DNA from: Streblospio benedicti
Taxonomy: Eukaryota > Annelida > Polychaeta > Spionida > Spionidae
NCBI GenBank assembly: GCA_019095985.1
Contig: CM032669.1
Location: forward strand, 7,107,512 to 7,171,511
Length of the DNA: 64,000 nucleotides
Direction of reading: 5' to 3'
The position numbers and the translations under genes were made by a program. Positions within the stretch are counted from its first letter, which is position 1, and each line of letters begins with the position of its first letter. Of the stretch, positions 21,662-33,600 are shown piece after piece. Under the pieces are notes generated by a model. It was not told the origin of the DNA, made no database searches, and was given only the letters and a program-made list of their open reading frames with translations.

Positions 21662-24600
21662 GTGGGTTCTAAGTTACAAATAATTGTTATTCATTTCGTT
21701 TTTTCAACTGACAATTTACGGGCACAAATTTAACACACGGGCTCATTTTGGCAGCTCCATAAAAGTGGGAAAGTGATTTACTGTATAAGTTGCTCTTTTG
21801 TTGATCGGAACAAAGAAAGGCAACTGCATCCCTGGGATCCAGCATCATGATCGGCTTGTGTGCGCGCGTGTGTGTGCGTGCGTGCGTGCGTGCGTGTGTG
21901 CGTGCGTGCGTGCGTGCGTGTGTTGGGGTTATTTACACTACTATGATTCACAAAAACTATGCAATTCACATTACCATGTATTTTCCCATAGCAAGTTGCA
22001 TGGTATAGCGTTATAAAGAGCTAAAGTGTCGGTGCTTTCGTCCATAGGTCAGCGCTGACCAGTGAGGAGGGCGTGTGGATGGGGCTTCAAAAGTCGGGCA
22101 ACCCAGACTGGATGTGGCGTTCTGGAGGCTTTCTCACCTACAACTATTGGAACCCGGAGGGCACCAAAAGTTACGCTTATTTAGTATCTCCACAAAATGT
22201 AAGTCATCTGATATTGTTTTCTCTAATATTTATCTATAGAGTATTTACATTAATCAACTGCTATCTTCTGGCCTTATTCCCTATTCCATTATCTGGGCCT
22301 TGTCTTGAAAAACGTTGAAAAGTCGTGAGAACTATGCCCATTGTTGCCATATAAAAACTTTCCCCATCCAATTAGTCGTAATTCCTTTCATAGATTCGTC
22401 TTATCCATGGTGCTTTTTCAATGGTGAAAGATGCCATGCCTATGAACTGTCCAGATTATCATTAGGATAAAGTTTATATAGAATTAAAATAACATTTTAT
22501 CCTTTGTAACTTGTTTTTATTGAAGGGCGAGATATCCTGGAGAAGTGACAGGCAAAACACAGCTTACCCATATATATGTGCTGCATTAGTCCCTGGTAGG
22601 TCCTACATCATCTTTTTGCCCACACTCATTTCATTGTAATCTATATGGACCTTGGCACATTATGTTATATGTATATAGTACGCATTTGTACAAAGCAAAG
22701 AAGTAAAATTTCTACTAATTTATTCATAACAAAATCTCACCTTGTTCTGCATGCTACAAACCATGTTATATCTTCAGTTAAGATTTTCACCCATACAACA
22801 ATGTATTTTTGTAAAGATTAATGTAATTATAACAGAGCAGAGAGACGTTTAGTTTAAAGCTCAAAGTAGCATTTTCTATACCCTTAAAGTGGTAATATTT
22901 CTCCTTAACAATTTCTTAAACAAAATCCAATGGTTATCACAATCAAATGTTTTAGCTGCATACAGAAAGCATACATATACAGCAGTGCTCTGGGACTATT
23001 AGAATTCTAATAATTGTATGGATATGTACATGGACATTTTTGTTTGAACGTGGTTTTAGAAAAGGAATGAGTAATTGCCCACAAAACAAGTGCAGTAAGG
23101 TGGAATTTAGTAGGGTTATAGTTGAGTTTTAACATGCGTGGTACTTTTTTAGTACATTCAGAACCAAGTAGGCTCCATCAGAGTTTTACTACTTGGCCTG
23201 GGCGTAGTTGGTATAGCGCTGGCTTTGTTGGCTAGTCGCTAAGCGGCGCAGTTGACCCAGAGGTCCGGGGTTCGATCCCCGCCCAGGCCAAGTAGTAAAA
23301 CTCTGATGGAGCCTACTTGGTTCTGAATGTACTACAAAAGTACCATGCATGTTAAAACTCAACTATAACCCTACTAAATTTCATATCAAAGCATGCGAAT
23401 CTCCACAACAATACTTCACTAGATCTACGCAGTAAGGTGGCATTACTTGCCAATGAAAATAATTCATGCGCATGTTGTGTTGCTGTGAACCACAGGAAGA
23501 AAAGTCGATCATATGGATTGATTTGAGCAGCCAGAAACAAATGTATGATAAACATATGTAAGAGACTGTAAATGTACATGTTAATATTTCATGCACTTGT
23601 ATTATAGTATTGGATTTTTTACTTTTTTTGCAGAAACAGCTGTCACAAGAGATTCAGCAGTCACAAGTCCTGAAAACATTTCTACAGCTACAGCTACAGC
23701 AGACATGACTGCAACCTCACCAGACACGACTGCAACATCACAAGACATGACTTCAGCATTGCCAGACATGACTTCGGCATCACCAGACATGACTTCAGCA
23801 TCACCAGACATGACTTCAGCATCACCAGACATGACTTCAGCCTCACCAGACACGACTGCATCATCGCCAGACATGACTGCAACTACAGAAACAAGTACTG
23901 AAAAGATTATTGCAGCAAGTACAGAATATAAATTGTTAGAAAGCACTGTAGCAAATGAGGCAACTCCATCAAAAGCACCAACAACAGAAGAAACGTCTAA
24001 AGCAATGTCTAACGAATCCACTACACAGGCTGTGCCAACAGAAATATTCACAGAAACTTCTGCATCACAGAGTGACGAGATTTCATTGACTACTTCAAGC
24101 ACATCACAAACAACCAATGCACAAGAACTGGTAATATACAATTTAAATGAAATAACATCTTATAATGATGTTTAGCCATATCCCATAGTGTCTCATTGTT
24201 GTGACTTTATATATTTTATGAATTAGATTATATACAGTGGTTGATAAGGGGTCAATTAATCCCATCCCCCCTATTTTTGCCCTAATTTCCACATCCCTGT
24301 TTTTGACATTTTCCCAACATCCCACAAATTCTAAGACTTTTCCCCACATCCCACTTCCTTGAAATCCCACATCCCTCTTTTTTTGCCCTTTTTCCCACAC
24401 CCCTGATTTTGTGCCTTTTTTCCTACATCCCACTTCCTTATAAACTCACCCTATAGCAATCACTTGCAGGTGAAGTCAGATGAGAGTGATGAGCCTTTCA
24501 CACCAGACGTGGACCTGTCTAAAAAACCATGGTTCCATGTGAATTCTTCCCAAATCCCCAATGACAAGTCTGTGGAAGCGATTCTCAACTTTACTAATGC

Positions 24601-27600
24601 ACTGGCAGAAATAGACACAGAGACCAGAATCCAAATGGGTCACCAGGTATTTAGAAATAACGTTGTAAAATTGTATTCAAAGGTGCAGCAAGAATACACT
24701 ATACTGAGGAATAATGATCACTTTATCATACTAATTACGTTTGACCAACGTTTATCAACAGCATCCATCCATAACAACCCACTAACTTGCCTCATTTCCC
24801 TCCTTTGCAAATCAACAATCTAACAAAACGCTCAGTTGGGCATCGACCATTTGATCTCAGGGGGGGGGGCAGCTATTTTCACCATAGCTGCAATTATTTA
24901 TTTTTTCATGAAATTTGACATATAATTCTTTTTTTCTTAGATTACTGAACCTCAATTATTTTTTTAATATGTAACATGCACGTCAGCTGATGCACGTTAT
25001 ATAAAACATCTTGACAATTATTTGTTTTTCTAGCCAAATGAAACCTTATTATTTTTTCACCAATTTTCAACCTTGCGTTATTTTTTTCAATATTTTTACT
25101 GTCCCCCCCCTCTGAGATCAAATAGTCGATGCCTTAGTTATACATGAGGTTTTGCCATTTTCAATAACTATTTCATTGGGTTCTTCTTCGGGCAAACCCT
25201 TGTCCCAAACATAAACCCTGATTCCATTTTCTCTACCTTTCTCTCCCCTGCCAATGCAAACTCATGTGTTTCATATTTCTTATTTAAACCGTGGATTAGG
25301 GGTCAATAATTTTTTTCGTGTTAACAGTTGGGTTATCCGGTGTATACATTGATATGGTAAGTATATATGTTTCACCATAGTGTGTGTATATTCTATTGAA
25401 CTTTTTGAATATTTCATTGCTCATTACTTGTATGTTTTCAGGCGATTGATTTAATCTATGGCTGCACCTTTAATGCACGAACCTGCTCTCATCTGTAAGT
25501 GTTTTAATGAAAATTGAGTTTAGAAATCTGGTAAGTCATACCAACCAATTTCACATAGCTGATGCTAGCTCTAGATGCTCAAGAAGACGCCAGAAGCTTA
25601 GTACTAGTGTCATTTCGAGGTGGACGTGAGTGTTCTGGCCTCAACTATGGAGTGATCTGACTGGTTTGGTTGAAATGGCGCACTTCTTGCCGATAGACAA
25701 TACAAATTATGAGATATATATTTTGAATATTAAGGAAGGACACGTAGTTTTCATTACTATTTTGTAAAACTTTCAGGGTTAGGGGTTTTGAGTATGAGAA
25801 ATCCAATGAAGATTAGTGACAGATTCAAAAATGACCCTAAATGGGTCAAAATGGCCGCCGAAATCCAAGATGGCCGAAAACGGACGCGTTAGTGGAAAAT
25901 AACCCTTCTGTGTTTTATAGAATAACCTTATGCATCCCAAAACCATCCAAATGAGAGCTTAATAGCATTTCAAACATAATTGAAGTAATTGTTGGTCGAA
26001 TTAGATATTTATGTTTATATATTACATAGACCAATACGCTAAATTATTGAAATTTGGTTAAAAAAAGATTTAACAAATCACGAGCCATCAGCAATTGACA
26101 TACGATAATGTATTTTGATAAACAGATTAAAGGCATTTGTGTTTTGTTTATGTTGCATATTTCTCTATTCTTTTACATTTATTAGATATTGTTGATCCAA
26201 TTGTGAATGTGTAATACTAGGTACTATAAAAGTAGCATCCATTGCAATATGATGTACATATTCTGCATGTGCATGAGCATACTTGTCTTTGAAATATGCA
26301 AAATGGGATTCCAAATTATTTAATAAAACATTTCAATAATGGAACCACAAAGTAAAAAACAAGAATTAGAGGATGATGAAGATATATACTTTATCTGTAC
26401 TGTTGAAACAAATATGGAAAATCTCAGAAGTATAAGAATGTGCCAACAATAGAAGTTAAAGATATAGAGAGTGTCAAAAAGCAGTATGATAGGTGGCTAA
26501 GAAAAAAATGAATGGCCTGATAACATTGCACCAGCCTTCTCTTTCTTACAACGTGCATTTAGTGAAGATGACTGTCCTACATTAAGATGGCACTACAGTC
26601 AGTGTAGACCTAACTTCATGAGCCAAAACTATTTGAACCGATACCCTGACAAAGAGAATGATATAAGTGATACTGAGCCGGAAAACTTGCTAACGCAGCA
26701 CTCAAGTTATTTTCTCAGAAAAAAAACAAAGAATACATCAAAGACTTACATTGTGTAGTATGCTGCACTGGAGTGCACAAAGTACAATCATTCAACAGGC
26801 ATGGAGAGCTAGAAACGCTCTCACTAAGTGACCAAGAACTCATGATAAGATTGGCTCATGCATATGACTGCATTGCAGGGGATATACTTTACCACAGCTT
26901 GTGTCTCACCAATCACCCGGGCTATAGTAATACTGCGGACAGTTCTTTGCATTCCAGTCATGCTACAGATATTGCTACTGTTTATTCCATACTAAAGAGA
27001 GAGTTAGTATCCCTTATCGTATCTGGTCATGCAGCACTAGTCTCTGTTTGCTGGGAAAGATTTGTTGACCTTTGTGAAATTCATAATGCTCAAGTGCCCC
27101 ACTATTTCAGAGTCAGGCGGAAATTCTTTCTGAACAAACTCTGTAACATTGTCCCCAATATATCAGTGATTCCCAAACAAGACTCAAACGATTTTGATGC
27201 AGTAATAATCTCGTCATCTCTGTCCAGGAATGATGTGAGGGATCTCACAGAAGATGAGAAAGTTGAAATCAAACTAACTCCATATAATGACAATGAGATG
27301 ATGCATTTGGTCCATGTATCATTATATCTAAGGAAACTTATCAATGAGCATCCAGTGAATAGAAGGACTCATTTAACAGAGGAAACTGCCTATGCATCAG
27401 TCCCAGAAGCATTGTATGTACATATGGCCTTGATATATGGTGGCTCTGATATGCTAGATCCTGCTGAAGAATGTGAAGATGATGAAGCATATATCAAGGC
27501 AACAAGACTACGTCGGCAGATTCTGGACACATGCCAGGACATGGTATATAATGTTACTGGTGGAAAAATATACCACCAAAAAGTACGCTGTTCCAATGAC

Positions 27601-30600
27601 AATGCATTGCCTCACACGCAAAAAGGCTGCTGTGGATCTAATCTCAAAATCTTGTCCAGCTATGCCTTATCATAAAGTTCTTGATGCTGACAATGCTACA
27701 TCACAGAATGCTATGCAGAACATGGGCCCTAGAACAGGGGCTATAATACCCACAAACCTTGTGCCTGGGCGTCCGATACGGCATGGAATAGACAACATAG
27801 ACACTGATAAAGAATTTGCAATAACAGGCTATAGCGCAGGGTTCCATGGTACACAAACTGTAGGATATCATCCTGGTCCCCCTGATGACATGATGTTCCT
27901 AGTGAACAAAACTCAAATCACAGATCAGATGAAAACATTCCAGCATTTCAGTGACGCATTTTGTAAATTAGTGTATGGTTTACCAAGTGAGCGCATTGAC
28001 ATTCTAGCTGATCGCTACGAGGCTCTGACTACAAAAGAGCAAACACGAGTTGCATGAGCCAAGAAAAAGAAGGCTACAAAAACATCCAGGAAAATTGTCA
28101 GCAAGAGAGCTATAGAGAAAGTTGTGACACCCCACAAAGACTTACCATCTACTGAGACAGATTTCAAGCTTTTCTTAGAACTCAATAAAAACAAGGAGGG
28201 GCTGCAGCATCTCCTGGGGAAAGAGTTAATTAGGAATGCACCTCAGAATAAGACAATTGAAGTATCTGGAGCTTTTGAAGATCCTGTCGACACAAGATCC
28301 AACAAACTCTCTCCAGCGGAACTGGCAAATCTCTCGTGTGACCATGAGGAGGCAGACACCCGAGTGGTGCTTCATGCTGTGAAATCTGACAAATCCAGAG
28401 TTGTGATGTATTGCAACGACACAGATATCCTTATATCAGCTCTCACAAATTATGAGAAATTGGAAAATAAGGAAATTTACATGCACAGAAGTAAGAGAGA
28501 ATTCAATATAACTGCTATGGCTCAAGGACTGATATCAAAGTGCGATATCAAAGTGGATTCTCTGCCTGGTATTGCTATTATGTTTGCTATAAGTGGGTCT
28601 GATCAAACTAGCTTTCAGTATGGCATAAGTAAACCAAAGGCGTGGAACACTTATCTTACTCATCATGTAAGGATGAAAAATCACTCACTATTATTATTTA
28701 TTTTATGATACTGTTCATTATCATATACTATATATCTAATTTGAATTTCAGGCTCTTTTAGATATCAATCCAATGAGACCTACTGGAGAAGATTTTAAAA
28801 AAGGTGAAGTGTTCATGGCTAGACAGTATGGCAGCACTAAGAACACGCTCAATGAAGTTCGCGTAACAACATTGCTGCTCCATAACAAGCCGGAAGAGAG
28901 TCCCCCTACAAGCAATGCAGCTGGGTTTCACTTGAACAGATCATTTTGCCAGGCAGCTAAGTGGATATATGCTGCAGAAATATCCCATGCAGACCTTCCT
29001 TCACCTGTAGAGTGGGGGTTTCAAGGAGGAGGGAGGGCATCTTGTGCCGATTATGATGAGCACTGACCCGATGCCTAAAATGATACAAGAAATTGTTACC
29101 TGTAACTGTCAGGGATTTTGTAACTCAAAACACTGTAAATTTTTTAAAGGGATCCTACACTGCACTCATCTGTGCCACAAGAAACTGAAATTCAACCATG
29201 AACGTTGTCTAAACATTAACAGTAGATGATAATGTAAATCAAGTATCTTGATTGAGATTTAACTTTTAAGACATTCGGGTCTAAATACCCACCTAATCTA
29301 TTAAATGTCAATTAAGAGCTAAGAATAGAGAAATAAGTAACAATAAGCAAAGGGCTTTTTTATCAGTTTATTTAAAGATGTTATTGTATTTGAATTGCTG
29401 ATGGCTTGTGATTTGTTAAATCCTTTTTCTGTCGAATTTCAATAATTTTGCGTCTTTGTTTATAAAATATATGAACATAAATATGTAATTCGACCAACAA
29501 TTACTTCAATTATGTTTGAAATGCTATTAAGCTCTCATTTGGATGGTTTTGGGATGCAAAATGTTATTCTATTAAACACAGAAGGGTTATTTTCCACTAA
29601 CGCGTCAGTTTTCGGCCATCTTTGATTTCGGCGGCCATTTTGACCCATTTAGGGTCATTGTTGAATCTGTCACTAATCTTTATTTGATTCCTCATACTCA
29701 AAACCCCCAACCATGAAAGTTTTACAAAATAGTAATGAAAACTACGTGTCCTTCACATATTCTCATTATTTGTATTGTCTAGTATATGAACCTAACATCG
29801 GCTATGTGAAATTGGGGAATTACTGTGACATATGTGACACATCTGGACTAAGTAAGTCAAATGGTGTGTGTAATTTGTGCACCGGTTGTCACGTTCATGA
29901 TATACGTTAATACTCTACCCAACACCTGTGCATCTAAAATGTATTATGATAAATAGTTTTCTAAACATTTTGCTGTAGAAATTTTACAACTGAAAGTAAC
30001 CCCGTCTATGGAAACTGCTACACGTTTAATTCCAACAGCACAGTGCGGGACATGTTCACTGCACATGCTGGACCACATTATGGTGGGTCAACTTCACACT
30101 TAACTAAAGTTTACACTTAATTGCATATGGAGATGATGAGTTGCCCTGATTTTGACTCCATACATTTTGTATTTGACCACACAGATGTTTTGCGTACATA
30201 TATGTAATAAACTTGAAATATTTTGTGTTATATAGGAAAGAAAAAATGTTATGTTGGAATCAGTATGTTGTTCTATCCATTTTATGAGTATGGTGAATAG
30301 TTTATACAATTCATTTCAGGTTTGCGGTTGACAATATATATAGAACAGAGTGAATATTTAGGTAATTATTAGCACATTCCTATAATCCAGTTCAATTTAT
30401 TAAATTACTTTTGTCATGTCACACAACTTCTCATTTGATGAAGATCTCTAAAGCTAAAGGAAATTGGAAAACCCCATAAACAATTTTTAACATGGGGCCA
30501 GTTGAGTGTGCCAGTGTGGCATATCACACGCTTCTCACACTGTCGAGTACATGCTTACTTTTATATATCTAAATGTTGTAGGGAACTTACTGAGATGTTT

Positions 30601-33600
30601 TGTAACTAAATACACTATGTTAAGTGTCATTCCATCCAATAATTGTTACGTGAAGTAGTTATTAATATTCACGCATAAAACTAATACATTTCAGGCACAC
30701 TTGCAGAAAGCGCAGGCGTGAAAATTGGCATTAATAATAAGATAGAACAATCTTTTCCTGAAATAAATGGACTTACTGTTGGTGCTGGGAATAAGATAGC
30801 CATCAAGGTTGGATTAGTAAGTAGGTCATACGATGTTTTTTTTCCATTGCAATACTAATTGGCAATTAATTAGCATCAAATTACTTTTAAGAAAAAACTT
30901 CATTACAATCGCTCAGTGGATGGAGTAGACACGAAAATGAAGTCTGTATTAAAACACTTGAGAGAGAACATGAAAATCTGAGAAACATGTACCAATCTAG
31001 CACCATCATTAACAATTGTTACAGTTTATTACTGCCTAATATCTGTCTGATGAATCGCGTGTAACGTAGTAAGTGTTCTGTGAATGAAATATGAATGAAA
31101 TAATGAGGCATACGGAAGTTGTCATGTTGTTTATGACATTCAGTTTATTACATGCTATCTGTTCATTAACGTAAAGCTGAAAAAATATGAAGTGTCAATT
31201 GAGTTTGTATACTTTCTTGTTTACTGTTTTATATTAGAAGTGTTATGAAATGCTAATGTACACTATAAATGAAATGATTTTAATTTACATGAATTATCAT
31301 GTGCATTTATATTGAGCAAGAAAGGAATACATCATGACTTTTCGGGCTCAAATTTAAAAGAACATGTTATCTTTTAGGCATTTGCTATGGCAACATAACT
31401 GTTTTGTGGTTTACTACCTAATAAGAAAATATGAATTTTCAAAATAGACCAAATTCAGAAACCTGCGTGTATTGTTTCAGGAGAATTTAGTGAGGGAGCC
31501 ATTTTGGCCGATCAACAAGTGTGCTGAATCTACATCAGAAACTATTTTATATAATACAAGCTACACAACACAGGTATATTTGCTTCCTCTGAAACAATCT
31601 ATCTATGGTATGCATTAGTAGGCCTAAGTAGCCTAATAAAAAGCTTTGAAGACATCAAATTTCATCCATGATAGTTTTGTATTAGTGTTCTTTTAGGCTG
31701 TGTAATAATCACAAAAGAAAATTTTAAAATTTATATTATTAACGTTATATTATTAACTCTTTCGTGATTATTACACAGCCTAAAAAAACACTAATACAAA
31801 ACTATCATAAGACCAAGTGCTGTGAACCAAGTGTACAGGATTTTAATGAAAAATTTCATCCAATTTAATTCAATATCTGCAGGCTTGCCATTTATCATGT
31901 TTTCAAAGACATATGGTTGAGAAATGTCACTGTGCGGACAACACTATCCCTAATCCAGACGGCCATGTATTGTGTCAAACGAAAGGTGGGTGATCAGTTC
32001 TTTGTTGTAAGTGTCTATGCCATTATGTATACCATATGTCATATTTAAAAGAATATATTATATCAAACAGCAGTATGAGGATCAGGTCCACCGATGTTTG
32101 TTTGTTTTTTTGTTTTTGTTTTGTTGTGTTTTTTTTTGTTTTTTTCTTAAACTGGTGTATGCATCATCTTTTGCCCTCCGCTTTCACCATCCATCTGCAA
32201 TTAGCAGAAAAAGTATTGCAAATGTATAGATTTATGTGACTAGTACTATATGTTCTTGCATTGATATTCAGATAAAGTCTGCTCTGATGATGTCCATGCT
32301 CAGTTTTCCCACCAAACATTATACTGTGATTGTATAACACCATGCAAGTATGTATGATGAAATGCTAATTACAATGATCACATATTTATTTACATATCTT
32401 TTTTTCTAACTGTTTGCAATATTTTCATTGATAAATTCTACGATTGGCTGAGACAATTTTATGGATTCAAGTCACATATATTGTATATGACTTTATAAAT
32501 TTTATGTGAACAATCAGATCTTATAAAATTTATGTATTTCAATAGGGAAACTATCTACCATGTATCTAAAACCTACTCATCATGGCCTTCAGAAGAATTT
32601 GAAGTAAGTTTCATTTGAAATCAAATAAAAAGTGAATTTCATACTTTAAATTTCGTTGTAAACATGATGTTCAAAATACATTACAATGGTAATAGGTTGA
32701 GGAAATAGATTGATTATTTTATATTATGCGTTTATTATTCCAATGTTATGTGTATTGAATATATATATGCTCAAGTAACCCGAGCTTTCTTGTAAAATAA
32801 GGACAAGTTCACTTTGGTACCCATTGATATGGACATTTTGAATTTAAAATCAATCATTCAAGCAAAATACTTCATTAAATATTCTATTAAGAATGGAGCA
32901 ATCCAGGTGAAAAAAGCTCTTGCACATTATAAATTGTTGTCTAATATTCGTGTACATTTTTATATTTTCTAGAGCAGTTTGTTTGATGAGATACAACACA
33001 GGAATCCACAAATGGCCACAACAATAATGCATAGCGGTGGAATCAAGTAAGGAAATCTTAGAATTGTTTCATTTATCAAGTAGAAATGTGATAATGTCAG
33101 CTCTTAGTTACCTTACAACATAGATTATATTTTCAAACTTCTCTCTCTCACGTCTTTTTAGCAAGCATTTTTCTACCAACGATAGATATAGCTGAAGACA
33201 GGTTTTACAACCCTAAGCTTCCATTTGACTATATTAAGTGGCCCTGGCGGGACTCGAACTCACGACCGGATTATATATACCTAGATACAATCTTTGCCGG
33301 CGATTCCAGACCAGCTACTCTAAGAAGCCTCTTCCACTTGAGAAGGCGGTTTTGATCTGCGTGCTTGCCATCCCCAGGGAGTCGTCTCATTTCCTGGTCC
33401 AAGACCTGCAAGTTGTGAAATGTGAAAATGAAAGCTTTATCCAGTTAGCTCGTTTTTGACCTCACAGAACATAGTAACACCAGAGATAAGCGGAGCTCTC
33501 AGTGAGAGTTATTTAGATGGTTTATTGCACTGTGATTAGTGCTCTCCACGGCTGCATTTCACACCTGATATCTGGTTGTGCGCCAAACTGTGTTTGTTCA

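Larger units (their letters stand above)
25545..29815 (+). mobile_element. ~4.3 kb DNA transposon with long TIRs, PIN-like protein
   Basis: Left terminal repeat about 25,545-26,100 (with a ~120 bp insertion or divergent stretch at 25,565-25,690) and right repeat about 29,396-29,815 are inverted copies. They share 'ccaatttcacatagc', 'ggacacgtagttttcattac', 'tgggtcaaaatggccgccga' and 'ttggtcgaatta'. Between them, plus strand, lies one degenerate gene (26,340-29,229). It belongs to a protein family that I recall as scattered in metazoan genomes without a settled function. No target-site duplication was evident outside 'ccaatttcac'. The element sits inside an intron of the channel gene, same orientation. 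Confidence 0.85.

Noticed and set aside
23194-23289. Functional tRNA-Thr gene
   Set aside because: The ~25 extra bases after the anticodon arm and the six-base T loop, plus the extended inverted arms, make it a tRNA-like element rather than a working tRNA.
23602-24141. Minus-strand 179-codon open frame rich in VMSGDAE repeats
   Set aside because: It is the complement of the mucin-like exon; the 24-bp repeat keeps several frames open.
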